Translations under genes and position numbers: made by a program
NCBI GenBank assembly: GCA_046734795.1
Contig: JBKPRX010000106.1
Location: 1 to 8,433, forward strand
Source of the DNA: JBKPRX01 sp046734795
Lineage (GTDB): Bacteria; Actinomycetota; Thermoleophilia; Gaiellales; Gaiellaceae
DNA length: 8,433 nt
Direction: 5' to 3'
Shown: piece after piece, positions 1-6,769 of the stretch
Layout of the letters: the number at the start of each line of letters is the position of its first letter
How positions within the stretch are numbered: position 1 is the stretch's first letter
The notes under the pieces: generated by a model
The model's database searches: none
The model's input: only the letters and a program-made list of their open reading frames with translations
Told to the model about the DNA's origin: nothing

Positions 1-404
1 CCGACTCGTTCGCCGTCGTCACGAAGGACGACCTGAAACGCTGGGGACGCTCCGTCGACGAAGTCGACGCCATCGCGATCGACAACCTCGAGAAGGAGAC
101 GAACGAGACACAGAAGCTCCTCTGCGAGCCTTCGGGAGGACAGAAGCTCTGCGGCTGGGCATCGGGGGACGGCTACGACGCGACGCGCATGCTGGTGCCC
201 GGCCTGCGGCAGCAGATCGTCAAGGCGCTCGGTGGGCCCGCGGTGTACGCGGTTCCCCTGGAGAGCGTCTTCGTCGCCCTCCCGCGGAACTACGCCGAGG
301 TGATCAAGAACAAGGTCTTGCAGCAGTTCACGACGGGCGAGAACCCGCTGAGCCCGGATCTCTTCGTCGAGCGCGACGGCCGGCTCGTTACGCTTTCGGG
401 GTGA
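1..404 (+). CDS. DUF1444-like protein, 3' part (gene starts before the window)
   Basis: The frame is open from base 3 to a TGA at 402-404, so this is the C-terminal ~133 residues of a longer protein. The visible part resembles DUF1444 (YtpQ/UPF0354 type): an early stretch TKDDLKRWGRSVDE followed by an 'AIDNLEKET' helix, a central GDGYDATRML, then VYAVPLESVFVALP and a C-terminal VERDGRLVTLSG. The family has no well-established biochemical role, and I assign none. No signal peptide can be judged because the N-terminus is missing. Its stop overlaps the GTG start of ispD in a GTGA motif, so it is probably the upstream member of the same operon and translationally coupled to ispD. The family call rests on remembered motif order, not on a search. 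Confidence 0.6.
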   Translation, partial: DSFAVVTKDDLKRWGRSVDEVDAIAIDNLEKETNETQKLLCEPSGGQKLCGWASGDGYDATRMLVPGLRQQIVKALGGPAVYAVPLESVFVALPRNYAEVIKNKVLQQFTTGENPLSPDLFVERDGRLVTLSG

Positions 405-1075
405 GCACGTGGGCGGTCCTCGTCGCGGCGGGCCGCGGCGAGCGGCTCGGCGGCGAGCGCCCGAAGGCGTTCGTGGGGCTCGGCGAGCGCGTTCTCCTCG
501 CGGAGAGCCTCGAGCGCCTCGAAACCTCGGAGTGGATCGACGCGATCGTGATCGTCGTCCCGGAGGAATGGGAAGAACCGGCCATCCTGCTCGCGGAAGA
601 GCTCGGCGCGGGCAAGGTGCGCTCCGCGGTCGCAGGTGGCCCGACCAGGGCGGAATCGGTGCGCGCGGGAGTCGCCGAGGTGCCCGACGATGCACTCGTC
701 GTCCTCGTCCACGACGCCGCCCGGCCCCTGCTCCCGGACGAGGTCGTCGCGCGCGTGCTCGCAGGGCTCGCCGAGGACTGGGACGGCGTCGCGGCCGGTC
801 TTCCGCTCGCGGACACGCTGAAGCGGGTGGACGCGCACGGCGCAGTCGCCGAGACGGTCGACCGCACCGGCCTCTACGCCATCCAGACGCCGCAGGGCTT
901 CCCGGCCGCGACGCTCCGGGCCGCGCTTGCCCGAGGCGGCGATGCGAGCGACTGCGCCGGGCTCGTCGAGCGTGCGGGCGGGCGCATCCGCATCGTCGAG
1001 GGCGACCCGCGGCTCGTGAAGGTGACGACCGCGGCGGATCTCGCCTTCGTGGAGACTCTGCTCGCCCATGAGTGA
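401..1075 (+). CDS. ispD: 2-C-methyl-D-erythritol 4-phosphate cytidylyltransferase IspD
   Basis: IspD transfers CMP from CTP to 2-C-methyl-D-erythritol 4-phosphate, giving CDP-ME, in the cytosolic MEP route to IPP and DMAPP. The 224-aa length is normal. The N-terminal nucleotide-binding loop AAGRGERLGGERPKAF (residues 9-24) carries the conserved Arg15 and Lys22. It is followed by GGPTRAESVRAG, the VHDAARPLL signature, an ADTLKR segment, LYAIQTPQGF and a C-terminal EGDPRLVKVTTAADL, all in IspD order. The GTG start at 401 places the first beta strand (WAVLVAAG) right at the N-terminus, as expected, and overlaps the previous stop by 4 bases. The Shine-Dalgarno site is weak, consistent with translational coupling. 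The stop overlaps the next gene (HAD hydrolase) by 8 bases. Confidence 0.96.
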   Translation: MSTWAVLVAAGRGERLGGERPKAFVGLGERVLLAESLERLETSEWIDAIVIVVPEEWEEPAILLAEELGAGKVRSAVAGGPTRAESVRAGVAEVPDDALVVLVHDAARPLLPDEVVARVLAGLAEDWDGVAAGLPLADTLKRVDAHGAVAETVDRTGLYAIQTPQGFPAATLRAALARGGDASDCAGLVERAGGRIRIVEGDPRLVKVTTAADLAFVETLLAHE

Positions 1076-1685
1076 CAAGCCACCCGACCCTGAAACGCGG
1101 AGACTCAGAGCCGTCGTCTTCGACGTCGGCGAGACGCTGGTCGACGAGACGCGCATGTGGGAGCGGGCCGCCGACGCCGCCGGCGTTCCTCGGTTCACCC
1201 TGATGGGCGTCCTCGGCGGGCTCGCAGCCCGCGGAGAGCACCACGACCGGGCGTGGAGCCTTCTAGGTATCGACAAGCCTTCCTCGACCTGGAAGGCGGA
1301 TGACTTCTACCCCGACGCCCTCCCGTGCATCGAGCGCCTGCGAGGGCTCGGGCTGGCAGTCGGCGCGGTGGGCAACACTCCGGTCGAGGCGGAGGAGGCT
1401 CTTCGTGGCCACGTCGATGTCCTCGGGTCGTCCGGTCGCTGGGGCGTGGCCAAGCCTGCGCTGGAGTTTTTCACGCGAGCGAGCGCAGCGATCGGGACCG
1501 AGCCCGGCCGGATTGCCTACGTCGGCGACCGCGTGGACAACGACGTGCGCCCCGCTCGCCGGGCCGGGATGTTCACGGTGCATGTCCGGCGTGGCCCCTG
1601 GGGCTATCTCCAGGCCGGGCGGGAGGAGGCAGATCTCCGCGTCGACTCGCTCGCTGAGCTCCCCGAGGCGCTCGCCGGTGTCTGA
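1068..1685 (+). CDS. HAD-superfamily hydrolase located between ispD and ispF
   Basis: A 205-aa HAD-like protein with motif I FDVGETLVD (Asp19 as likely nucleophile), a motif II region ending in AVGNT, a motif III Lys in WGVAKPALEFF, and motif IV YVGDRVDNDVRPARRAGM. The order and the helical cap inserted after motif I fit subfamily IA. The residue two after the nucleophile, usually the acid/base Asp, is Gly21. Gly occurs there in some working HAD phosphatases such as YihX (motif DLGN), so this does not prove inactivity. The substrate is unknown. The ATG at 1068 overlaps the end of ispD by 8 bases and the stop overlaps the ispF start by 8 bases, so the three genes must be co-transcribed. A role near isoprenoid phosphates is possible from position only. 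Confidence 0.88.
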   Translation: MSDKPPDPETRRLRAVVFDVGETLVDETRMWERAADAAGVPRFTLMGVLGGLAARGEHHDRAWSLLGIDKPSSTWKADDFYPDALPCIERLRGLGLAVGAVGNTPVEAEEALRGHVDVLGSSGRWGVAKPALEFFTRASAAIGTEPGRIAYVGDRVDNDVRPARRAGMFTVHVRRGPWGYLQAGREEADLRVDSLAELPEALAGV

Positions 1686-2160
1686 GCTCCGAGTCGGCAT
1701 CGGCGTCGACGCGCACGCGTTCTCCGACGATGCGCGCCTCGTCCTCGGAGGCGTCGAGTTCGACGGGCCGGGTCTCGCCGGACACTCCGACGGGGACGTC
1801 GTCTCGCATGCCCTCATCGACGCCGTGCTCGGCGCGGCCGGGCTCGAGGACATCGGCGCCCTGTTCCCGTCGGGCGAGGCGCAATGGAAGGGAGCCTCCT
1901 CGCTTGCGCTCCTGGCCCACGCCTACGAGCAGGTTCGCGCCGGGGGCTGGGAGCTGGCGAATGCCGACTGCGTCCTGATCGGCGAACAGCCGCGCCTGGC
2001 GCCGCGCCGCACGGAGATGCGGGAACGCCTCGCTGCAGCGATGGGCGTCAGCCCGGAGAAGGTCGCCGTTCGGGCAACGACCACGGACGGGCTAGGGTTC
2101 ACCGGCAGAGGCGAGGGGCTGGCCGCGCAAGCGGTCGCTCTGGTGCGCCGGGCCGGGTAG
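1678..2160 (+). CDS. ispF: 2-C-methyl-D-erythritol 2,4-cyclodiphosphate synthase IspF
   Basis: IspF cyclises CDP-ME 2-phosphate to 2-C-methyl-D-erythritol 2,4-cyclodiphosphate with release of CMP; the family forms trimers with Zn at the active site. At 160 aa the length is normal. The N-terminus has GIGVDAHAF with metal ligands Asp11 and His13. It is followed by LVLGGVEF, GHSDGDVVSHALIDA (third metal ligand His44), DIGALFPSGEAQWKGASS and the C-terminal ATTTDGLGFTGRGEG signature. I chose the GTG at 1678 because it puts the first strand two residues from the start, has a GAGG-type ribosome site about 9 bases upstream, and gives the standard length; the frame is open much further upstream but only as a shadow of the HAD gene. 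IspF acts two steps after IspD; the intervening kinase gene ispE is not in the window. Confidence 0.96.
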   Translation: MSELRVGIGVDAHAFSDDARLVLGGVEFDGPGLAGHSDGDVVSHALIDAVLGAAGLEDIGALFPSGEAQWKGASSLALLAHAYEQVRAGGWELANADCVLIGEQPRLAPRRTEMRERLAAAMGVSPEKVAVRATTTDGLGFTGRGEGLAAQAVALVRRAG

Positions 2161-2169
2161 GATCACGGG

Positions 2170-2442
2170 ATGAAGGCCCGGAGCCTGCTGAAGCTCCTGA
2201 GTGCCGCTCTCGTGGCCGGCGCGATCGCGCAGGAGCTGAAGAAGCCGGCCGACGAGCGCACGTGGCACGGTCGCGTCGCCGGATTCGTCCCGTACGACTT
2301 CCGACCGCCGACCCTCGACCGCTTGCGCCGGGCCTACTGGAACCCGGGCGACTCGACGATCCTCACCGAGCGGGTCTTCGGGGTCGGCTGGGCGGTCAAC
2401 GTCGGCCGTCTCCTGCGTCTCGCCAGGGAGCGGGCCGCGTGA
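2170..2442 (+). CDS. Small DUF5808-like protein
   Basis: A 90-aa protein in two parts. Residues ~5-22 (LLKLLSAALVAGAIAQEL) are hydrophobic and could be a membrane anchor or amphipathic helix. The C-terminal third reads YWNPGDSTILTERVFGVGWAVN, which matches the pattern I associate with DUF5808: aromatic, Asn-Pro-x-Asp, then basic-x-x-Gly-x-Gly-Trp-x-x-Asn. The function of that domain is not established. It starts with ATG 9 bases after the ispF stop, with an AGGA about 7-8 bases upstream, and its TGA overlaps the GTG start of the rhodanese gene in a GTGA motif. It is therefore part of the same operon, but nothing in the sequence links it biochemically to isoprenoid synthesis. Confidence 0.75.
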   Translation: MKARSLLKLLSAALVAGAIAQELKKPADERTWHGRVAGFVPYDFRPPTLDRLRRAYWNPGDSTILTERVFGVGWAVNVGRLLRLARERAA

Positions 2443-2861
2443 GAAGGACGATCGACGACATCCTCGACGACGCAGCCGTCCAGCTGGGCAGGCTGAGCGC
2501 CGCGGAGGCCTGGGCGGAGATGCACGCGGGCGCCGTGCTCGTGGACACGCGCTCGCCGGATCAGCGCCAGGCGCAGGGATACGTCCCCGGCTCCGTGCAT
2601 CACCCTCTCTCGACGCTCCTCTGGCGGCTCGACCCCGACTACCAGACGTCCAACGAGAAGATCTCCCTGGACACGCGCGTGATCGTCATCTGTCGAGAGG
2701 GGTACTCCTCCGTGCTGGCCGCCGCGCAGCTCCAGGAGCTGGGCTTCGCCGACGCGACCGACGTGATCGGCGGCGTCGAAGCATGGAAGGCGGCCGGCCT
2801 GCCGCTTCTACGGCAGGCAGACGAGCTCCCCGTCGAGACGGACGAGGCCGTCGCGCACTAG
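2439..2861 (+). CDS. Single-domain rhodanese-like sulfurtransferase
   Basis: A 140-aa single rhodanese domain. Visible elements are LVDTRSPDQRQAQGYVPGSVHHPL (residues ~34-57; Asp36-Arg38 and the Gly-x-(V/I)-Pro-Gly-(S/A) motif), then the active-site loop VIVICREGYSS with the likely persulfide-carrying Cys85, and the C-terminal VIGGVEAWKAAGLPL. Such proteins move sulfane sulfur from donors such as thiosulfate or persulfides to an acceptor; the acceptor here is unknown. No signal peptide or membrane segment is seen, so it is probably cytosolic. I chose the GTG at 2439 because it overlaps the previous stop and has AGGGAG upstream; the long open frame before it is a shadow of ispF. The last 54 bases overlap the end of mutY on the opposite strand. 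Confidence 0.9.
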   Translation: MRRTIDDILDDAAVQLGRLSAAEAWAEMHAGAVLVDTRSPDQRQAQGYVPGSVHHPLSTLLWRLDPDYQTSNEKISLDTRVIVICREGYSSVLAAAQLQELGFADATDVIGGVEAWKAAGLPLLRQADELPVETDEAVAH

Positions 2862-3548
2862 CGCGGCGACTGCTTCACCGTCCAGCTCGGCAGCCGGCCG
2901 TGCTTCCTTCGCGACGAGGCGGAGGACGCTTGCCCGCTTCTGGCGGAAGGAGCCCTCGAACCGGCTCTGCTTTCGTTGCGGCTCGTAGCGGCGACCGCGG
3001 GACGGACAGCCCTCGGCGAGCGGACAGATGCCGCAGCGCGGAATGCGGGCCAGGCAGATCGTCGCGCCGAGGTCCATGAGCGCGTGTGCGGAGACGGGCC
3101 CGAAGGCCTCACCGGTGCGCTCGGCCACGCGCCGGACGTTCGTGTCGACGGGGAGCACGTCCTGCTCGAATGCGAACCGCGCGACCGCGTCCGCCGTGTA
3201 CCTGCCGACTCCCCGAAGCTCGGTGAGGTCGTCGGGCCAGCCCGCGGCCGCGACGCGCTGAGCCGCGCGGTGCAGGTTGATCGCCCGACGGTTGTACCCG
3301 AGGCCCTGCCACTCCCGGATGACGTCTGCGGACGGGGCCGCCGCAAGCGCGAACACCGTTGGCCAGCGCTCGAGCCAGCGGAGGTAGCGCGGAATCACGC
3401 GCTCGACCTGCGTCTGCTGGAGCATGACCTCCGACACGAGGATCGCGTAGGGGTCGCGGGTCTTCCTCCAGGGAAGGTCGCGCCCGTTCGCCCGAAACCA
3501 CGTGAGAAGCAGCTCCTCCACGCGAGAGAGGCTACTCGGCTCCGGCAT
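2808..3548 (-). CDS. mutY: A/G-specific adenine glycosylase, MutY type, short C-terminus
   Basis: MutY removes adenine mispaired with 8-oxoguanine in base excision repair. This 246-aa protein has LPWR (residues 25-28), the SEVMLQQTQVERV helix with catalytic Glu40, a helix-hairpin-helix LRGVGRYTADAV with Tyr117, and PVDTNVRR with catalytic Asp135. It ends with a [4Fe-4S] motif Cys-x6-Cys-x2-Cys-x5-Cys at about 165, 172, 175 and 181. After the cluster there are only ~65 residues, so the full NUDIX-like 8-oxoG recognition domain of E. coli MutY is absent; I recall actinobacterial MutY proteins being similarly short. I prefer the ATG at 3548 because GAGAAAGG lies just upstream; a TTG at 3569 would add seven residues without a clear ribosome site. 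It is divergent from the MMPL gene and convergent with the rhodanese gene. Confidence 0.92.
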   Translation of the reverse strand: MPEPSSLSRVEELLLTWFRANGRDLPWRKTRDPYAILVSEVMLQQTQVERVIPRYLRWLERWPTVFALAAAPSADVIREWQGLGYNRRAINLHRAAQRVAAAGWPDDLTELRGVGRYTADAVARFAFEQDVLPVDTNVRRVAERTGEAFGPVSAHALMDLGATICLARIPRCGICPLAEGCPSRGRRYEPQRKQSRFEGSFRQKRASVLRLVAKEARPAAELDGEAVAALVRDGLVRLDGELVCLP

Positions 3549-3589
3549 GGCGAGCCTTTCTCGCCACAACGGCGGAAACGACTCGGGCG

Positions 3590-3622
3590 AGATGTACAGT
3601 AATTATCTAGTGTTTGTGTAGA
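3590..3622 (-). promoter_or_regulatory. Putative CarH-type operator before the MMPL-carH operon (three 11-base repeats)
   Basis: Read on the minus strand there are three contiguous 11-base units: TCTACACAAAC, ACTAGATAATT and ACTGTACATCT. The first and third fit nnTnnACAnnn; the middle one has ATA in place of ACA. The same unit, in the other orientation, forms two blocks before the DUF378 operon. The block is an AT-rich island between divergent mutY and the MMPL gene, immediately before the MMPL start. The presumed binder is the CarH-like regulator encoded at the end of this operon, so this would be autoregulation. A weak + strand promoter (ACGACT 3578-3583, 17 bases, AATTAT 3601-3606) would be overlapped by it, but I do not rely on that promoter. 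Control of mutY from the same site is possible. Confidence 0.55.
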
Positions 3623-3631
3623 GTCATGTTC

Positions 3632-5740
3632 ATGGCCGATTCACGCTTGAAGCTCGCACGCCTCGTCGCCGGGCGGCGTTCCAAGTTCGTCGCGATCGGC
3701 GCCTGGATTCTGCTCGTCGCGGGCCTTGCGCCGTTTGCCGGGAAATTCGAGGGAGCCCAGAAGAACGAGCCCTCTAGTTTTCTTCCGAAAGACGCGGAGT
3801 CGGTCGAGGTCCTGCAGGCGGCGCAGAGGTTCCGGTCGGGCGACGCGACGATCGCGACGATCGTTTTCTACGACCCGAGCGGCCTGAACGGAGCGGAGCG
3901 GCAGGCGATCGAGACCGCGCTGGACGGCCTCGCCAGCGGAGCCGTACCCAGCGGCGGTCGAGCCGCTCCGCCACGCTATTCGTCCGACGGGAACGCCGCC
4001 GTCGCCGCGGTACCCATCGTGGCGGAGGGAGATGCGAATGTGCTCGTGGACGCCGTCGACGCGATCCGGTCGACGTTGGAGACCAGCGTGCCGCCCACGG
4101 TCGAGACGAAAGTGACCGGTCCAGCCGGTTTCTCGGCCGACGCGAGCGCGGCATTCGAGGGCATCAACTCGACCCTGCTCTTCGCCACGGTCGCCCTTGT
4201 CTTCGTCCTTCTCATCCTCATCTACCGCAGCCCGATCTTCTGGGTGCTGCCGCTCTTCGCCGTGCTGCTTGCAGAGGGAATGGTCCGAGGGCTCGGCTAC
4301 GGGCTCACGCAGGCCGGCGTTGTCATCAATGGTCAGACCGGTGGCATTCTGCTGGTGCTCGTCTTCGGAGCCGGTACCGACTACGCGCTTCTCTTGACCG
4401 CCCGCTACCGGGAAGAGCTCGTGCGTCGGGAGGACAGGCACGAGGCCATGCAGGTCGCGCTCGTCCGCGCCGGGCCGGCCATGCTTGCCTCGGCGGGCAC
4501 CGTCGTGGCTGCGCTCCTGTGCCTCATGCTCGCCTCGGTGAACTCAACCGCGGGGCTCGGGCCCGTGGGAGCGTTGGGCGTTTCCGTCGCCGCAGCGGCA
4601 ATGCTGACGCTTCTGCCCGGTCTCCTGCTCGTCGGCGGCCGTCGCGCGTTCTGGCCTTATGTCCCCCGCGTCGGGGGCGGTGCGCGCCCCGCGCGCCGGC
4701 GCGGCGCCTGGGAGCGTCTCGGCAGGTGGATCCAACGGCGTTACCGGGCCGTCTGGATCGTCGCGGGGCTCGGGCTCGGCGCGCTCGCGCTGGGCTTGCT
4801 GACGCTCGACGACAACCTCACGACGGCCAACTCATTCCGCGGCTCCGTCGAGTCGGCCCAAGGCCAGAAGCTCATAGCCCAATCCTTCCCCGCTGGGACG
4901 AGTGCGCCTACGGTCGTCCTCGTGCGCGACCGGGAGAGGCTCGCCGCCGCGCTTGCCGCAGCGCGCTCGGCAGAGGGCGTTGCATCAGTCGGCCAGCCGG
5001 AACTCGGGGATACCGGCGCACGCTTCCGGGTCACGCTCACCAGCGACCCCTTCGGCGAGGAGGCGTTCCGCCTCGTCCCCGGGCTCCGCGCCGACCTTCG
5101 TGCAGCGGTCGGGCAATCCGTGCTCGTCGGCGGCCCGACGGCAGAGGAGACAGACCTGCGAAACGCCATCGAGCGCGACACGAAGGTGCTCGTGCCGCTC
5201 GTGTTGATGGTCGTGTTCACGATCCTCATCCTGCTCCTGCGCTCGCTCATCGCTCCGCTCGTACTCATCGCCAGCGTCGTGCTGTCGTTTCTGGCCGCGC
5301 TCGGCGGGAGCCTGCTCCTTTACGAGCTCTTCGCCGATTTCCCCGGCGAGGATCCGAGCTATCCGCTTTTCGCTTTCATCTTCCTCGTCGCGCTCGGCAT
5401 CGACTACAACATCTTCCTCATGGCACGCGTGCACGAGGAGGCGTTTGAGCTTCCCACGCGCGCGGCGATGCTCAAGGGGCTCGCGGTCACCGGGGGCGTG
5501 ATCACGTCGGCGGGGATCGTCCTGGCGGGCACCTTCGCCGTCCTAGCGGTGCTGCCCCTGGTCGCACTAACGCAGATCGGCGTCACGGTCGCCTTCGGCG
5601 TTCTGCTCGACACTTTCGTCGTGCGATCCATCCTCGTCCCCGCGGTGACGATCGACTTGGACGAGCGCATCTGGTGGCCCTCAGCGCTTGCGCGTCGCCT
5701 GCGGACCGAGCCGAAGTGGATACTCAGCCAGCATGACTGA
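3632..5740 (+). CDS. MMPL-family RND transporter
   Basis: A ~702-aa inner-membrane exporter of the MMPL/RND superfamily, driven by the proton gradient. It has the family's duplicated layout: TM1 (~residues 17-38), a large extracytoplasmic loop (~40-175), a cluster of membrane helices, a basic cytoplasmic linker (RPARRRGAWERLGRW), TM7, a second extracytoplasmic loop and a second helix cluster. Both proton-relay Asp-Tyr pairs are present: FGAGTDYALLL (Asp250-Tyr251) and ALGIDYNIFLMARVHEE (Asp591-Tyr592), matching the D-Y pairs of MmpL3. Substrates of the family range from lipids to polyketides; none can be inferred here. Start choice is uncertain: ATG 3632 has a GAG 8 bases upstream; ATG 3626 and TTG 3614 are in frame alternatives. 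Its stop overlaps the regulator's ATG by 8 bases, forming a two-gene operon. Confidence 0.92.
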   Translation: MADSRLKLARLVAGRRSKFVAIGAWILLVAGLAPFAGKFEGAQKNEPSSFLPKDAESVEVLQAAQRFRSGDATIATIVFYDPSGLNGAERQAIETALDGLASGAVPSGGRAAPPRYSSDGNAAVAAVPIVAEGDANVLVDAVDAIRSTLETSVPPTVETKVTGPAGFSADASAAFEGINSTLLFATVALVFVLLILIYRSPIFWVLPLFAVLLAEGMVRGLGYGLTQAGVVINGQTGGILLVLVFGAGTDYALLLTARYREELVRREDRHEAMQVALVRAGPAMLASAGTVVAALLCLMLASVNSTAGLGPVGALGVSVAAAAMLTLLPGLLLVGGRRAFWPYVPRVGGGARPARRRGAWERLGRWIQRRYRAVWIVAGLGLGALALGLLTLDDNLTTANSFRGSVESAQGQKLIAQSFPAGTSAPTVVLVRDRERLAAALAAARSAEGVASVGQPELGDTGARFRVTLTSDPFGEEAFRLVPGLRADLRAAVGQSVLVGGPTAEETDLRNAIERDTKVLVPLVLMVVFTILILLLRSLIAPLVLIASVVLSFLAALGGSLLLYELFADFPGEDPSYPLFAFIFLVALGIDYNIFLMARVHEEAFELPTRAAMLKGLAVTGGVITSAGIVLAGTFAVLAVLPLVALTQIGVTVAFGVLLDTFVVRSILVPAVTIDLDERIWWPSALARRLRTEPKWILSQHD

Positions 5741-6617
5741 GGCCGAAGGAAACGGGGAACTCGTGCGCATCGGAGAGCTCTCTCGCCGCACGGACGTGCC
5801 GATCGCCTCTCTCCGCGCTTGGGAAGCGAGGTACGGGTTGCTGACGCCCAAGCGCACGAAAGGCGGTTTCCGACTCTACGGCCCCGACGACGTTGCGCGC
5901 GTGCTCGCGATGCGCGCAAACCTCGAACGCAGGCTCTCCGCGGCGGAAGCGGCACGGCTCGCGCTCGCCGAATCGGGATCGGCCCCGCCCGATCCGCTGC
6001 TCAGGCTCGGACGCCGAGATCTTGCGCGGGCGCTCGAGTCGTTCGACGAGAGCGAAGCCCAGGCGATTCTCGACCGCCTGTTCGGCACACTCAGCATCGA
6101 TGCGGTTCTCAGCGAGGTCGTCGTGCCCTACCTGCACGAGCTGGGCGACCGGTGGGAAGCGGGCGAGGTGTCCATCGTCCAGGAGCACTTCGCCAGCAAC
6201 GTGATTCGCGGCCGCCTGATGGCGCTCGCCCGTGGCTGGGGGCGCGGTGCCGGGCCGCTTGCGCTCCTGGCGTGCGTGGAAGGCGAGCAGCACGACCTCC
6301 CGCTCGTCGTCTTCGGCTTGCTCCTTCGCGAGCATGGCTGGCGTATCGCCTACTTCGGTGCGAATACGCCACTCGAGTCGCTCGCGCGGGCGGTCGACCA
6401 GATGAAGCCGTCGGCCGTGATCGTCTCCGGCACGACAAAGGGAGCGCTCGACCCTCACCGGGCGGGTCTCGACGAGATCGGTCGGACGGCCGATCTCTAC
6501 ATCGCGGGCCCGGACGCCAGCGACAACCTCGCTTACGAGGTCGGCGCCAAGTACCTGGACGGGAACATCTTCAGGGCAGCGGGCCTCGTGGCCGACCGGC
6601 ACGCCTCGAAGGCCTGA
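5733..6617 (+). CDS. CarH/LitR-type MerR regulator with cobalamin-binding domain
   Basis: A 294-aa regulator. Residues ~10-80 are a MerR winged helix (RIGELSRRTDVPIASLRAWE, then GGFRLYGPDDVARV). Residues ~88-170 are a four-helix bundle with Trp141 and Glu151-His152. Residues ~175-290 are a Rossmann-like B12 domain with GEQHDL, where His187 is the expected lower cobalt ligand. These correspond to W131, E141, H142 and H177 of Thermus thermophilus CarH with identical spacing. CarH binds DNA as a coenzyme-B12 tetramer in the dark and falls apart in light. Two differences are notable: the position of CarH H132 is Glu142, and the Gly after the His-x-x motif is Pro190. I chose ATG 5733, which overlaps the MMPL stop by 8 bases; the frame extends upstream only as a shadow. 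A light-sensing role is inferred from family knowledge. Confidence 0.88.
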   Translation: MTEAEGNGELVRIGELSRRTDVPIASLRAWEARYGLLTPKRTKGGFRLYGPDDVARVLAMRANLERRLSAAEAARLALAESGSAPPDPLLRLGRRDLARALESFDESEAQAILDRLFGTLSIDAVLSEVVVPYLHELGDRWEAGEVSIVQEHFASNVIRGRLMALARGWGRGAGPLALLACVEGEQHDLPLVVFGLLLREHGWRIAYFGANTPLESLARAVDQMKPSAVIVSGTTKGALDPHRAGLDEIGRTADLYIAGPDASDNLAYEVGAKYLDGNIFRAAGLVADRHASKA

Positions 6618-6622
6618 CGCCC

Positions 6623-6645
6623 GCGAGGGGGGCTCGCCCCCTCGC
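6623..6645 (+). terminator. Rho-independent terminator after the MMPL-carH operon
   Basis: A perfect 9-base-pair stem, GCGAGGGGG with CCCCCTCGC, closes a 5-base loop six bases after the regulator's stop. It is followed by a moderately T-rich run, GTTTGTGATTT. It separates the MMPL-carH transcript from the next promoter. The remaining ~70 bases up to 6713 are GC-rich and I see no further gene or repeat in them. Confidence 0.8.
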
Positions 6646-6713
6646 CCGTTTGTGATTTCGGATGGGACGTATTGGCCCGGCGGCGGCGGTCGAACAGGCG
6701 CCGCATCTGGCGA

Positions 6714-6746
6714 TCTAGACAATATCTTGACAGACACTTGACAAAG
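6714..6746 (+). promoter_or_regulatory. Putative CarH-type operator O1: three contiguous 11-base direct repeats over the -35 box
   Basis: The units are TCTAGACAATA (6714-6724), TCTTGACAGAC (6725-6735) and ACTTGACAAAG (6736-6746). Each fits nnTnnACAnnn, and they are exactly contiguous in register. As I recall, the T. thermophilus CarH operator consists of three tandem 11-base repeats of this pattern overlapping the promoter -35 element, contacted by three of the four DNA-binding domains. Here the third unit itself supplies the -35 hexamer TTGACA. A CarH-family gene ends only ~100 bases upstream, which makes it the obvious candidate binder. Binding by this protein is inferred. Confidence 0.7.
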
Positions 6747-6766
6747 AGTAGAACGATGCCTATCCT
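6738..6766 (+). promoter_or_regulatory. Sigma70-type promoter for the DUF378-fasciclin operon
   Basis: A consensus -35 TTGACA (6738-6743) is separated by 17 bases from TATCCT (6761-6766), which keeps four of the six consensus bases including the first TAT and last T. Transcription would start around 6773, about 30 bases before the DUF378 ATG. The -35 box lies inside the third repeat of operator O1, so a bound CarH-type tetramer should block RNA polymerase directly. A second TTGACA at 6727-6732 has no matching -10. Confidence 0.72.
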
Positions 6767-6769
6767 GGA

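Noticed and set aside
290..1276. Long minus-strand open frame (328 codons) opposite ispD and the start of the HAD gene
   Set aside because: It is Arg/Ala-rich with no recognisable motif and lies opposite well-supported genes; long antisense frames are normal at this GC content.
3549..3569. TTG start for mutY at 3569
   Set aside because: It has no clear ribosome site, whereas ATG 3548 is preceded by GAGAAAGG and already includes the whole conserved domain.
3614..3631. Upstream starts for the MMPL gene (TTG 3614, ATG 3626)
   Set aside because: TTG 3614 lies inside the repeat block without a ribosome site, and ATG 3626 has only two bases after the GAG; ATG 3632 has a better spacing. ATG 3626 remains possible.
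5724..6737. Long minus-strand open frame (337 codons) opposite the CarH-like gene
   Set aside because: Composition is Arg/Glu/Pro-rich with no domain signature, and the + strand gene is unambiguous; it would also run through the terminator at 6623-6645.
6727..6755. A second promoter from the TTGACA at 6727-6732
   Set aside because: The hexamer 17 bases downstream (AGAACG) does not resemble a -10 box; this TTGACA is better explained as part of a repeat unit.
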